Positions 27,271 to 36,345 of a DNA stretch of 64,000 bases are shown here, one piece after another. Source of the stretch: an uncultured Oscillospiraceae bacterium (lineage in GTDB: Bacteria; Bacillota; Clostridia; Oscillospirales; Oscillospiraceae); contig CABVDR010000002.1 in NCBI GenBank assembly GCA_902497145.1, positions 30,569 through 94,568 of the forward strand, given 5' to 3'. The notes beneath the pieces are model-generated. The model was not told the DNA's origin. It made no database searches and was given only the letters and a program-made list of their open reading frames with translations. A program made the translations under genes and the position numbers. Within the stretch, counting starts at the first letter, position 1. The number at the start of each line of letters is the position of its first letter.

Positions 27271-28170
27271 ATGAAAGTAGGATTTGTCGGATTGGGCAAT
27301 ATGGGCTACAATATGGTTCATAACCTAATCAAGAATGGATTTGAAGTTTATACTTACGACGTGTTCCCGGCTGCCATCCAGCGCACAGAGGAAATCGGCG
27401 CCCACGGCGTGCATAGTCTCAAGGAGCTGGCTGACGCTGCCGATGTCATTCAGGTCATGGTCATGAACTATCAGCAGGTTCAGTCCGTTGTCCTGGCAGA
27501 GGACGGCCTGATGTCCTACATGAAAGAGGGCAGTATTCTGTGCGTATCCAGCACTATCTCCCCCGCTCAGACCCGTGAAGTGGCTGAGACGGTGGCCAAG
27601 CGGGGCATTCGGTATGTGGACTGCCCGGTGAGCGGCGGCAAGACCGGCGCTATCAACGGCGAGCTGATTATCATGGCCGCCTGTGATGATGATGTGTTTG
27701 ATACTGTGCATGATATGTTCCTGGCCATGGGCAAGCATGCCACCTACCATGTGAGCACCCTCATCGGCAATGGCCAGGTTATGAAAAGTATCAACCAGGT
27801 TATGATCTCCACTGGTATGGCCATTGCCGCCGAGGCTGTTACTTATGCGGTAAAATCCGGTCTGAAGCCTGAGGATATCTATGAAGTCATCAGCAAGTGC
27901 ACCGGCTGTTCCGATGTATTCCGGGACAAGCTGCCTCTGATTATGAACCGGGATTTTGCAGTTCGGGGCCAGATTGATATCTTTATCAAGGATCTAAGCA
28001 TCGCCCTGGACATTGGCAAAGAGGTCAAAAGTCCCATGTTTATGAGTGCGCTGACCAAGCAGATTTTTACTTGGGCCAGCTCCTGCGGCTACGGCGACCA
28101 GGATCTTGGGGCGCTGATCTGCGCCTATGAGGACTGTGCCAAGGTCACAGTAAAAGCGCAGACGAAATAA
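27271..28170 (+). CDS. NAD(P)-dependent beta-hydroxyacid dehydrogenase (GarR/HIBADH family)
   Basis: This 299-residue protein starts with the Rossmann motif VGFVGLGNMGYNMVHNLIK. The substrate loop DCPVSGGKTGA lies near residue 117 and the catalytic Lys in GQVMKSINQ near residue 172. The family includes tartronate semialdehyde reductase (GarR), 3-hydroxyisobutyrate dehydrogenase and the sulfolactaldehyde reductase YihU. A GarR-like role, reducing a short aldehyde from an aldolase or transketolase reaction, fits the context. Expression is likely shared with the transketolase genes (25-bp gap). Confidence 0.9.
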   Translation: MKVGFVGLGNMGYNMVHNLIKNGFEVYTYDVFPAAIQRTEEIGAHGVHSLKELADAADVIQVMVMNYQQVQSVVLAEDGLMSYMKEGSILCVSSTISPAQTREVAETVAKRGIRYVDCPVSGGKTGAINGELIIMAACDDDVFDTVHDMFLAMGKHATYHVSTLIGNGQVMKSINQVMISTGMAIAAEAVTYAVKSGLKPEDIYEVISKCTGCSDVFRDKLPLIMNRDFAVRGQIDIFIKDLSIALDIGKEVKSPMFMSALTKQIFTWASSCGYGDQDLGALICAYEDCAKVTVKAQTK

Positions 28171-28224
28171 AGTTTCAAACAGAGGCAGACAAAAACCAGA
28201 ATTTAAGGAGATGAGCAAACGGCG

Positions 28225-29199
28225 ATGAGTATTGTAAAATTTATGAATAAGATTCCCGGCGGTGTCATGGTCATTCCCCTTCTTGCCGGCGCACTATTAA
28301 ATACGTTTGTTCCCGGCTTCCTGACCATCGGCGGATTTACCACTGGGCTGTTAAAGGACGGCACGAATTGCCTGATGGGGCTATTTTTAATCTGCTGCGG
28401 CGCTTCTATCAGCTTTCATGAGCTTGGTGTGCCCCTGTATAAGGGTGCCCTTCTCACAGTTATTAAGTTTCTGGTGGGACTAGCTCTGGGCTGGGCTGCG
28501 TTTTATGCCTTTGGGCCTGAGGGCTTCTTAGGCATCACCCCCACCGTCCTGATTGCAACTCTGACCAATTCCTCCGGGTCAATTTACGCCACTCTGGCAG
28601 ACCGGTTCGGCGACTCTACTGATGTGGGTGCGGTGTCCGTGCTGTCCATCAATGACGGTCCCTTCCTCACCATGGTGGCCCTGGGTGCCACCGGCATGTC
28701 CGATATCCCCTTTATGTCCTTGGTAGCCACCATCCTGCCTATCATTATCGGCATTGTCTGGGGCAACCTGGATAAGGAGTTTAAGGCCCTGTGCGAGAAG
28801 GCGCTGCCCCTGGTAATCATTTTCCTGTCCTTCGTTTTGGGCGCCGGCATGAACTTCTTTACCATTATCAAAGCCGGTGTGGGCGGTATCCTGCTGGGCC
28901 TAATCGTATTGATCTTCTCCGGCCTGCTGGTGGACATTATCTACTGTCTGATCCTGAGGAAGCGTACTGCCATCGGCGCCTGCGCCGGCACCGCGGCAGG
29001 CAACTCCGTTGCCACCCCCGCCGCCATTGCGGAGGCCGATCCTACCTTCGCTCCGTATGCGGCCGCCGCAACCGCCCAGTGCTCCGCTGCCTGTGTGGTC
29101 ACCTCTATTCTGTGCCCCCTGATGGTGGCACTGCTGGACAAGCACTTCCGCAAAGTGGAAGCCAGAAAGCAGAACAAAGTGAATCAACAGGAGGTATAG
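28225..29199 (+). CDS. 2-keto-3-deoxygluconate permease (KdgT family)
   Basis: This 324-residue protein has about ten membrane helices of the KdgT family. IPGGVMVIPLLAGALLNTF at the start and GACAGTAAGNSVATPAAIAEADP near residue 255 are family signatures. KdgT imports 2-keto-3-deoxygluconate and perhaps other keto sugar acids with protons. It is the second uptake system in the island after the TRAP transporter. The window contains no KDG kinase or KDPG aldolase, so the imported acid may differ. Confidence 0.9.
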   Translation: MSIVKFMNKIPGGVMVIPLLAGALLNTFVPGFLTIGGFTTGLLKDGTNCLMGLFLICCGASISFHELGVPLYKGALLTVIKFLVGLALGWAAFYAFGPEGFLGITPTVLIATLTNSSGSIYATLADRFGDSTDVGAVSVLSINDGPFLTMVALGATGMSDIPFMSLVATILPIIIGIVWGNLDKEFKALCEKALPLVIIFLSFVLGAGMNFFTIIKAGVGGILLGLIVLIFSGLLVDIIYCLILRKRTAIGACAGTAAGNSVATPAAIAEADPTFAPYAAAATAQCSAACVVTSILCPLMVALLDKHFRKVEARKQNKVNQQEV

Positions 29200-29202
29200 A
29201 AT

Positions 29203-30438
29203 ATGTATAAGATTCTGAAAAACGTCAACATCTTTGACGGCGAATCCGATCAGCTGCTGAAAAATTACATGGTCGTCCTTCGCAACGGCATGATTGAGCA
29301 GGTCAAGCCCTGGGCGCAGGGCAGCTATGAGAATGCCCAGGTGGTGGATTTGGAGGGCCGTACCCTGACTCCCGGCTTTATTGACTGCCATATGCACATG
29401 CTTTTGGAGGAAGTGCGGGACAAGGAGCTCTCCATGGCCATTACGTCTCCCGGTGGAGAAATGCTGGACACTGCCCAGGCTGCGGTGGCCTATACTGGCG
29501 TGCTGAACTGCCGCAGAATGCTCAACGCTGGCTTTACCACCGTAGTGGACGGCGGCGGAAACAGCTATATGGAATGTGCCCTGAAGGAGGCCATTGGCAA
29601 GGGATATTTCCCCGGCCCCGACCTGCAGATTGCTGGCAAGCAGATCACCACCAATAAAGCCCATTTTGTGGGCTTCTCCATGGAACCCTTTGGTCCCTAC
29701 GGCATGCGCAAGGCGGTCCGCGATCTGATGTACCACAGCGTAGATCTGGTTAAGCTTCAGCTCAGCCCGCCCATCCGGATGATCGGCCGCAATTCTGAGG
29801 CCTGTGATTTTACCGAGGAGGAGATCGCCGCCGCCATTGACGAGGCCCACAACTATGCGGTTCCTGTTCATGCCCATTTGCGGGGAGCTACTGCCATCAA
29901 GCGCTTTCTCCGCTCGGGCGGCGACATCGTGGTTCACGGCACCGGTATGGACGATGAGGGCATTGAAATGATGCTCAAATCCGGTAAGTACATGCTGCCC
30001 ACGCTGCTGTCTCCCACGCCCACACCTTCCGATGCGCTGCTGAATGCTAAACCTCAGGCCGTTGTTGATCTGCTGGCTCGAACTGCAGAGCGTCACTGGG
30101 CCAGTGCCAAGAAGGCTTACCAGGCGGGGGTCAAGATGGCGTTCTCAACTGACGCAGGTACCCTGGGTATCCGCATCGGCTCCAATGCTCTGGAGTTTGT
30201 CAACCTGACCAAGATTGGCATGAGCAATGCCCAGGCCCTAAAGACGGCTACATCTGAGGCAGCCAAAGCCATCGGTATGGCGGACAAGGTGGGCTACGTG
30301 AAGGCGGGCTATCGGGCCAACTTCGCAGTGCTGGATGGAGATCCTCTGGAAGATATTACTGCCACCGCCCGGGTCGCTATGACCTTCAAGGATGGACGTC
30401 TGGTCAGCGATACCCAGGAAAACAAAGTTGCCATGTAA
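29203..30438 (+). CDS. Metal-dependent amidohydrolase (imidazolonepropionase-like)
   Basis: This 411-residue protein has an amidohydrolase superfamily fold. TPGFIDCHMHMLLEE near residue 57 gives the HxH metal pair, VPVHAHLRG near 222 and IVVHGTGM near 245 give further His ligands, and FSTDAGTLG near 312 gives the catalytic Asp. AGGAGG lies before the ATG, 3 bp after the permease stop. Relatives hydrolyse lactams, lactones or dipeptides. A lactone or amide of the pathway substrate is one possibility. Confidence 0.85.
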   Translation: MYKILKNVNIFDGESDQLLKNYMVVLRNGMIEQVKPWAQGSYENAQVVDLEGRTLTPGFIDCHMHMLLEEVRDKELSMAITSPGGEMLDTAQAAVAYTGVLNCRRMLNAGFTTVVDGGGNSYMECALKEAIGKGYFPGPDLQIAGKQITTNKAHFVGFSMEPFGPYGMRKAVRDLMYHSVDLVKLQLSPPIRMIGRNSEACDFTEEEIAAAIDEAHNYAVPVHAHLRGATAIKRFLRSGGDIVVHGTGMDDEGIEMMLKSGKYMLPTLLSPTPTPSDALLNAKPQAVVDLLARTAERHWASAKKAYQAGVKMAFSTDAGTLGIRIGSNALEFVNLTKIGMSNAQALKTATSEAAKAIGMADKVGYVKAGYRANFAVLDGDPLEDITATARVAMTFKDGRLVSDTQENKVAM

Positions 30439-30487
30439 TGCTGTACACCTTAGGCACGTAATGTTACGCTTGTAATCACAGAAAAAT

Positions 30488-30521
30488 AATAGGGTTCGGC
30501 GGGAGTGCCGAACCCTATTTT
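30488..30521 (+). terminator. Terminator of the transketolase operon
   Basis: The perfect stem AATAGGGTTCGGC/GCCGAACCCTATT with a GGGAGT loop is followed by a short T run. Confidence 0.88.
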
Positions 30522-30573
30522 AAAATCATCTGCCTGACACATTTAGCAATAGAAGAATTAGGAGACTCACACG

Positions 30574-30687
30574 ATGAAAAAAATCTATGTGCTTGGGATG
30601 GGTCACATGAGCGCGGATAAAAATCTTGTATTAAGAGATGCGACTTCTCTTAAGATAGCGGCTAATTTTAACAGTAAAAGTCGATGA
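30574..30687 (+). pseudogene. Short ORF, possible gene remnant
   Basis: AGGAG lies ahead of an ATG opening MKKIYVLGMGHMSADKN, 37 codons in all. The beginning has the beta-strand/glycine pattern of a nucleotide- or SAM-binding domain, but the frame ends almost at once. It may be the 5' remnant of a larger gene lost at the island border, or a small peptide. I cannot decide which. Confidence 0.3.
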
Positions 30688-30865
30688 GAAAAAATATCAA
30701 GTGCAATAAGGCTTTTTCTGTAAGGGAAGTTATGTTCGGTCTATTTCCCCCTACAAACATTGCATCGCTGAGTCAGCACTCCCAGCTAAGCCTACTCTCA
30801 TTAAGATAATGCTTAGTCGGGGGTTGTCGTTGCGCTAATGCGGCAGCAATGCAGCAAGCCTCCGA

Positions 30866-30902
30866 AGGCCTGCTTTTTTCTGTCTGCGGCTTGTTGTGTG
30901 GT
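30866..30902 (+). repeat. 37-bp direct repeat, right copy
   Basis: Identical to 10333-10369. The preceding GCAGCAAGCCTCCGAAGG also matches the left copy, except that this copy lacks the loop and second stem arm, so it no longer forms the terminator. Confidence 0.8.
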
Positions 30903-30990
30903 CAAAGCGTTGGCCGCTTATTATCACATCGTTAAATAGTTGCGAAAACGAAGTAAAACCGCCCTTTCCCCGTGTGTGCAAAAACATAAT

Positions 30991-32202
30991 TTACCCCACC
31001 AGTTCCCGCCGCCGCTGCTGCAGGCAGATCCAACCGCACAGGGCCAGCGCCGCCAGGGCGGCCAGGACGCCGCAGATAAACTCCGTCCCCGGCAGGCCGG
31101 TCAGCCGGACAGGATCATTGGAAAACCGCCCCGCTCCCATCATCACCCAGGGCACCAGTCCCCAGCACAGCACCACGATCAGTGGAATGGCCTTGAGCAG
31201 CATGGCCACATAGCTGCCGCTGAACTGGGAAAGGGCCACGGTAAAGCCGCAGGCCGCCAAAGTGAGCACAAAGGTCAGCCCCAGCTGGGCCAGCAGGTAC
31301 TGGCCATAGGTCCAGTCGAACCAGGGATGGGTCCCCGGCCACACGCTGACCAGAGGGCAGTCCTGAAATTGCAGGGCTCCGGTGGCCAGGAAGGGTCCCA
31401 GGTAGACGGCGCAGTTGAGCAGGGTAAGCAGCAGCCCGGACAACAGGGCCGCTCCCATCTGGACGTTCAGCACCCGCCGCCCCCGGCGGGAGGCCCACTG
31501 CATGGCCCGAGTGCGGCGTAGGGCGTCTCGCACCAGGGTGGGGGACAACAGCAGCACCCCACTGAAGGTGCACCAGATGGCAAAATAGTGAAAGAACTCA
31601 TCCGTGTTGTTGATTACAGTGCTGGGCAAAAACCCATAGACGCCTTCCCCCTCTACCTGCTCGATCCGCCGGATACTGGCCTCATGCGCCGGAGAATAGG
31701 GCCCTACATATCCGCCCCAATCCAGTGCCGACCCTCCACCAGCCAGGCTGTCATACTCCTGCATAAATTGGAGCAGTGATTCCACCATGTTTAAGTTGGT
31801 GTCATAGTAAATGCTCCAATATAGGTTGGAGTCCTCCTGCGTCTGTTCCTCTGCCCTGGTACGGTCATGGTAAGCCTCCTCCCAGGCCGCATAGCTCTCA
31901 TAGTCGGCGATTCCCGCCTCTGCCGCCCCAGGGATCTTGGCCAACTGTCTGGCAAATTGCGCCTTCAGTTCGGTCAGCTGGTCGTCCAGCCAGGGGCGCT
32001 CCTCCGGCTCTATGGTGGTACCGTAGCGCTCCAGCCATTCGGAAGCCAGCTGGACCTGGGTTCCTCCCCGGTCGTTGCTGGTACTAAAATATTCCAGATA
32101 AAAGCCAGTCCGGATCTGATAAAACACCACTCCGATGAGGGCGATGGCCAGCAGCAGGCCGGGCCGCCAGATCTTTTTCAGTTCCCATCTCAACAGGACC
32201 AT
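30991..32202 (-). CDS. ABC transporter permease (ABC-2 type), second subunit
   Basis: This 403-residue protein starts VLLRWELKKIWRPGLLLAIALI, a typical first helix. A long extracytoplasmic loop spans about residues 35-205, and five or six helices follow from residue 210 on. It abuts the first permease gene with no gap. With that permease and the ATPase it forms an exporter, perhaps for antimicrobial peptides or lipids. The high Trp and Gly content of the loop is notable. Confidence 0.82.
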   Translation of the reverse strand: MVLLRWELKKIWRPGLLLAIALIGVVFYQIRTGFYLEYFSTSNDRGGTQVQLASEWLERYGTTIEPEERPWLDDQLTELKAQFARQLAKIPGAAEAGIADYESYAAWEEAYHDRTRAEEQTQEDSNLYWSIYYDTNLNMVESLLQFMQEYDSLAGGGSALDWGGYVGPYSPAHEASIRRIEQVEGEGVYGFLPSTVINNTDEFFHYFAIWCTFSGVLLLSPTLVRDALRRTRAMQWASRRGRRVLNVQMGAALLSGLLLTLLNCAVYLGPFLATGALQFQDCPLVSVWPGTHPWFDWTYGQYLLAQLGLTFVLTLAACGFTVALSQFSGSYVAMLLKAIPLIVVLCWGLVPWVMMGAGRFSNDPVRLTGLPGTEFICGVLAALAALALCGWICLQQRRRELVG

Positions 32203-33348
32203 TCACGCCACATCCTTTCGTCCAAACCGCCTCAGGGCCAGCAGAGTAAACCCACCCCACACCAGCAGGTTCAGGGCCAGACCCACTGTCTCCTGCCAGG
32301 GAAGCAGTCCGATCTGCCCCAATTCGGTGAACCAGCCGTTGATGGCCAGCCACAGGCAGACCGGGGAAAAAGTTGTGAGCAGATAGGCGCTCCACATCCC
32401 CAGATTGGCCAGGGTGGAGGATAGCCCCAGCAGCAGGGCACAGAAGGCCGCAGCAGCAATAGCCGCCCCATAGGTGTGCCGGATGAGCAGGCCCGCCACA
32501 GCCCCCATGAGAGTAAAGACCGCTACCAGCCCTCCCCCAGCCCCGATCATCGCGGCAAAATAGCTCCCCACCGTGAAGTCCCCCCAGGTAAGAAATGGGC
32601 GGGAGTAAAGCATATCCACAAAATAGTTAAACTGGCTGGATACGCTGCTGTCCCAAATGCCGCCGTAGTCCCACAGCAGCAGGTAGCTCCCCAGGGTAAA
32701 CAAAGCCAGCAAGGCATAGAGTCCCAAGGCAGCAGCCAGGGCAGCCAGCGTCTTGCTCCGCCACAGCCTCCGCCCTGCCCGGCTGGCGCAGGCCATGGAT
32801 TGGGTCCCGCTCAGACCCTCATACCCCACCAGATACAGGGCGCACAGCAGGCCCAGCAGAACACTCTCGGTGACCAGCACCCGAAACAGAGTATTATAGA
32901 GATACTGATGGCTGTCATGGGTAATAGATCCCACATACAGATCCAGGGCCGCGCCGGTCCGGGCCAGGTGGTCCACCCGCTCCTGGAGCAGGTCATATTT
33001 CCAGGCCATCCAACTCTGGGCCAGGCTATCCCCCTCCATCAGACTCTGATAGAAGTTCGTCAGCTCCTGGGTGTCGTAGCTCTCCAGGGTGTTCTCCAGC
33101 CCCGCCACCGACTGGCGCAAAAGTTCCCGGTTCTCCGTGTCCGGCAGGGCAGCCAGCCCTGCCAAAAAATCCTCGTCCACCCGCTGTCCCAGGACAGCAG
33201 CATCCGACGAGGTATCGTGAAAGAAGGCCCGGTCCGTGGCAGATGGAGAGGCCAGCAGCAATCCGTTGAGCACCAGGCACAGCCCCACAAACACCCACAG
33301 GGCGGGCAGGCGGAACAGCTTCCGCCACTCCCACACCGCCAGCCTCAT
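32203..33348 (-). CDS. ABC transporter permease (ABC-2 type), first subunit
   Basis: This 381-residue protein starts MRLAVWEWRKLFRLPALWVFVG. It has one helix, a loop of roughly 120 residues, then six helices. The layout is the same as the next gene, so the two permeases probably form a heterodimer. It overlaps the ATPase gene by 4 bp. Confidence 0.82.
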   Translation of the reverse strand: MRLAVWEWRKLFRLPALWVFVGLCLVLNGLLLASPSATDRAFFHDTSSDAAVLGQRVDEDFLAGLAALPDTENRELLRQSVAGLENTLESYDTQELTNFYQSLMEGDSLAQSWMAWKYDLLQERVDHLARTGAALDLYVGSITHDSHQYLYNTLFRVLVTESVLLGLLCALYLVGYEGLSGTQSMACASRAGRRLWRSKTLAALAAALGLYALLALFTLGSYLLLWDYGGIWDSSVSSQFNYFVDMLYSRPFLTWGDFTVGSYFAAMIGAGGGLVAVFTLMGAVAGLLIRHTYGAAIAAAAFCALLLGLSSTLANLGMWSAYLLTTFSPVCLWLAINGWFTELGQIGLLPWQETVGLALNLLVWGGFTLLALRRFGRKDVA

Positions 33349-34199
33349 GCCCGTCCCTCCTCCCGGTAGATAGCCAGGAAGGCATCCTCCAGGCTGGGTG
33401 TGACGGAGACAGCCCCTGCCGGAGGTACGTCGGACAGCACACGCAGCACCGGGCCAGCCTCACTCTGTCCCTCGCTGAGGATAACCTGCTCCGGCCCCAG
33501 CCGAGCCCCCGCCGGCGCCTGCCACACCTTCCCCTTCCACTGGGCGCAGATCTTGGCGGGACTGTCACAGCAGTAGAGCTTGTGGTCCTTGAACATAACG
33601 ATCTGCCCCGCAATGGTCTCAATATCGGAGACGATGTGGGTGGACAGAATCACAATGCGGTCGGCCGCCAGAGCGTGGATCAGATTGCGGAATCGCACCC
33701 GCTCCCGGGGGTCCAGCCCGGCGGTGGGCTCGTCCAGCAGCAGCAGTTTGGGGTCGGTGAGCATGGCCACAGCAATGCCCACCCGCTGGCGCATCCCGCC
33801 GGAGAAGGTTTTCAGCTTCTTGTCCGCCGCGTCGGCCAGACCCACCAGGTCCAGCAGTTCTGAGATACGCTGTTCTGCTTCTCTTTTAGGCAGGCACTGG
33901 AGAGCGGCGGCGTAGCGGAGGAACTGCCGGGCGGTATAGGAGGGGTAAAAGCCAAAGTCCTGGGGTAGATAGCCCAGCAGCCCCCGGTATTCCGCCCCCA
34001 GGGCATGGATGTCCTCCCCATCCCATAAGATTTTTCCCTCAGTGGGAAACAGCAAAGTGGCCAGCAGCTTGATAAGGGTGGTCTTGCCTGCTCCGTTGGG
34101 GGCCAGCAGCCCATACACCCCCGGCTCAAAGGCCAGATTCACATCCTCCAGGGCGGTGAATTTCCCGTAACGCTTGGTCACATGTTCAACCGACAGCAT
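33345..34199 (-). CDS. ABC transporter ATP-binding protein
   Basis: This 284-residue ATPase has Walker A (APNGAGKTTLIKLL, near residue 34), the signature FSGGMRQRVGIAVAML near 132, and Walker B (LLLLDEPTAGLDP) near 153. The LAPNGAGKTTL variant is common in the ABC-2 exporter clade with NatA and BcrA. It overlaps both neighbours. It powers the two-permease exporter of the ECF sigma operon. Confidence 0.93.
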   Translation of the reverse strand: MLSVEHVTKRYGKFTALEDVNLAFEPGVYGLLAPNGAGKTTLIKLLATLLFPTEGKILWDGEDIHALGAEYRGLLGYLPQDFGFYPSYTARQFLRYAAALQCLPKREAEQRISELLDLVGLADAADKKLKTFSGGMRQRVGIAVAMLTDPKLLLLDEPTAGLDPRERVRFRNLIHALAADRIVILSTHIVSDIETIAGQIVMFKDHKLYCCDSPAKICAQWKGKVWQAPAGARLGPEQVILSEGQSEAGPVLRVLSDVPPAGAVSVTPSLEDAFLAIYREEGRA

Positions 34200-34923
34200 A
34201 GCGCGCTCCTCCTCTCTGCCCCAGGCAGAACCGTTTTAATTCCAGCAGATACAGGGCCAGGGCCGCCCCGGCCAGCACCAGGAACACCGCCCCAGGCAGG
34301 GCGGTCAGCCAGGCCGACGCCTCGTCCCAGGCCAGCAGCAGTCCCCCCAGTACTATCCAGATAACAGGCGGGGCCACCAGCCGCCCCCGTCCCATTCTCT
34401 CCAGGCACACCAGGGACAGCAGGCCGTAGAGAAACAGGCTGGACAGGGATACCCCCAGCATCCAGCTTAAGGGCAGTTCTCTCCCCAAAGCGCTCCACAG
34501 CCACAGGTTGACCGGCACCCACACCAGGATGGAGCCTCCCCCGAACACCACCATCCGCAGGGCGGACACCGCCTGGAGGGACAGGCGGCAGGTCTGCTTC
34601 CAGCCCAGCAGGCCGGACTGGGATTCTTTCCAGGCTGTCAGTCCCAGCAGCAGAGCATACAGCGCCGGAGAGGCCAAAAAGAGCATGGGGGCCGGGGATG
34701 CCTGTTGGAGTACGGCAGCCAGCAGAGGGATCATCAGCACTACCGCCGCCAGAATGCTCAGGAAAATGCAATCAACCACTCCAAAGAAGAGCACTTGGGC
34801 ATTTAGGGCAGAGTGAAGAAGCGGTCCAAGACCCGGTTTCGAGACCATTCCTCGGTCCAGAATGGCTGAGATAGCGGCCTCCCGCTCCCACGGTTCCAGC
34901 ATCGGTTCATTCCAGCGTTCCAT
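34186..34923 (-). CDS. Polytopic membrane protein of the ECF sigma operon
   Basis: This protein of about 245 residues has a hydrophilic N-terminus of 40 residues and then six predicted helices. It overlaps the sigma factor gene (17 bp) and the ATPase gene (14 bp). No family is recognised. Position directly after an ECF sigma gene suggests an anti-sigma role, with the first 40 residues facing the cytoplasm. This is inferred from position only. ATG 34923 is chosen for its AAAGGAG over the TTG at 34932. Confidence 0.7.
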   Translation of the reverse strand: MERWNEPMLEPWEREAAISAILDRGMVSKPGLGPLLHSALNAQVLFFGVVDCIFLSILAAVVLMIPLLAAVLQQASPAPMLFLASPALYALLLGLTAWKESQSGLLGWKQTCRLSLQAVSALRMVVFGGGSILVWVPVNLWLWSALGRELPLSWMLGVSLSSLFLYGLLSLVCLERMGRGRLVAPPVIWIVLGGLLLAWDEASAWLTALPGAVFLVLAGAALALYLLELKRFCLGQRGGARYAVG

Positions 34924-35452
34924 ATGATCCAAACTCCTTTCGCAGCCGGGCCATCAGCCGGTAATATCGGGTTTTTACCGCCGCTTCCGGTTGACCCAGA
35001 ATGGCGGCGATTGCAGGAAAGGTGCGCTCTCCGTAAAGCCGCAGGCGATACACCGCCTGGGTGTCCGGGTCCAGCTGGGCCACGTATGCTTCCAGGCGGT
35101 CCAGCAGGTCCCGGTCCTGAACCTGGGCTACAAAGTCAGTCTGGCCAGGTGTCTCTGTCTCCTCCAGCGGCAGGACATTTCCATGAACTCTCCGACGGCA
35201 GTCTATGGCCTTATGAACAGCGATGCGGTACAGCCAGGTACGAAAGGACGCTTTCCGGCCGTCAAAGGTGGGAAGCGCCCGGAGGACCGCCAGAAAAATG
35301 GTCTGCGTCAAATCCAGGGCATCCTCCTTGTGCCCCAGCTGACGATATGCAAACCGATACATTTCGTCGTAGTAGGCCCGCACCAGCTTGTCCGCTGCCT
35401 GCCGGGACCCCCGGCGCTGAATGTCCCGGATCCACTTCTGTTCCTCTTCCAC
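34907..35452 (-). CDS. ECF-type RNA polymerase sigma factor
   Basis: This protein of about 181 residues has region 2 (YYDEMYRFAYRQLGHKEDALDLTQTIFLAVLRALPTF) and region 4 (LDPDTQAVYRLRLYGERTFPAIAAILGQ), the two-domain ECF layout. I favour GTG 35452, behind GGTGAG; the frame continues to ATG 35509. It probably directs transcription of its own operon, with the ABC exporter as output in response to envelope stress or an antibiotic. Confidence 0.9.
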   Translation of the reverse strand: MEEEQKWIRDIQRRGSRQAADKLVRAYYDEMYRFAYRQLGHKEDALDLTQTIFLAVLRALPTFDGRKASFRTWLYRIAVHKAIDCRRRVHGNVLPLEETETPGQTDFVAQVQDRDLLDRLEAYVAQLDPDTQAVYRLRLYGERTFPAIAAILGQPEAAVKTRYYRLMARLRKEFGSYGTLE

Positions 35453-35529
35453 GGTCTCACCGCCCTTTATCCATCCGTATATTCGCAGTTTAGTGTACCA
35501 TCGTTTCAAAAAAAGAAAAGAATTTTTCC

Positions 35530-36345
35530 ATGTATAATGTTCTGCTTACTTTCTTGAACGCCATTTTGTATATTTCGGACCTGCTGGCCAAACGAAACGG
35601 GCCCTGCGATTCAGACGCCGCCTGGCAGCAGTTCCAGACCCAATACCGCCCCCATGCCGATGGCCGCTCCCTGTACGATTTTGAGGATGAGGAAGCTTGT
35701 TCCGCATCCGAGGCAAAACAGGCGTCCACCCCTCCCTCTCAGGCCTGGATCCGGTCTGCCCGGCGTCTGCAGCGGCTGGCCGTGCTGGCTGCCGTCCTGG
35801 CGGCACTGCTCCTGAGCAGCATAGTGGCGCAGGCCGCTGGTCTGAATATCTTTGGGGCCATTGCCCAGTGGACCGATGAGACTTTCCACTTCGTTTCCGC
35901 CGGTTCCGACAATACCTCCGGCTCCGATGGGAATCAGTCCGGCCTGGAGGATGCCGGCCCCTATCGCTCCGCCCTCCAGGCCATAGGAATGGACGGTCTG
36001 TTCCCCACATGGCACCCCGACGGCTTTACCCCCGGAGATTTGGAAGTCAACGAGCTGCACAACAGCGTATCCGCACACATGGACTTCTTTGGGGGAGACA
36101 GGAGCTATGCTGTTGTGATTCAGCATTTTACGCAGCCGACCGACAATACCGGTACCTTTGAAAAGGACGACACTCCTGTGGAGGAGTATGATCACAACGG
36201 TCAAACATTCTATATTCTCTCCAATCTGGACTCTCTGACTGCCACCACCTATGATGGGGAGTTCATGACCATGATTTACGGTGGATTGACGCGGGAGGAG
36301 ATCAAGGCCGTCATTGACTCCATCCCCTTCCCACAGTCTCCGTAA
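35530..36345 (+). CDS. Membrane-anchored protein with DUF4367-like C-terminus
   Basis: This 271-residue protein has an acidic N-terminal cytoplasmic part, one membrane helix near residues 83-103, and an extracellular domain. The latter ends YGGLTREEIKAVIDSI, the usual end of DUF4367-type domains. Similar proteins are often encoded beside ECF sigma factors as regulators. It is divergent from the sigma gene with only 77 bp between. No ribosome site stands out before the ATG at 35530, so the start may be wrong. Confidence 0.7.
   Translation: MYNVLLTFLNAILYISDLLAKRNGPCDSDAAWQQFQTQYRPHADGRSLYDFEDEEACSASEAKQASTPPSQAWIRSARRLQRLAVLAAVLAALLLSSIVAQAAGLNIFGAIAQWTDETFHFVSAGSDNTSGSDGNQSGLEDAGPYRSALQAIGMDGLFPTWHPDGFTPGDLEVNELHNSVSAHMDFFGGDRSYAVVIQHFTQPTDNTGTFEKDDTPVEEYDHNGQTFYILSNLDSLTATTYDGEFMTMIYGGLTREEIKAVIDSIPFPQSP

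Larger units (their letters stand above)
30522..30990. other. Intergenic region after the catabolic island
   Basis: This stretch holds a 37-codon open frame (30574-30687) and the right copy of the 37-bp repeat. It otherwise has nothing recognisable. Confidence 0.5.

Noticed and set aside
26103..27299. 398-codon frame opposite the transketolase subunit
   Set aside because: Antisense shadow of a strongly conserved gene; no ribosome site.
21354..28170. Sulfoquinovose degradation operon
   Set aside because: Isomerase-like, split transketolase and YihU-family reductase fit, but there is no sulfoquinovosidase or sulfonate exporter and a KdgT permease is present. Kept only as an alternative.
28900..30096. 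398-codon frame opposite the amidohydrolase
   Set aside because: Same reason: it mirrors the codon bias of the real gene.
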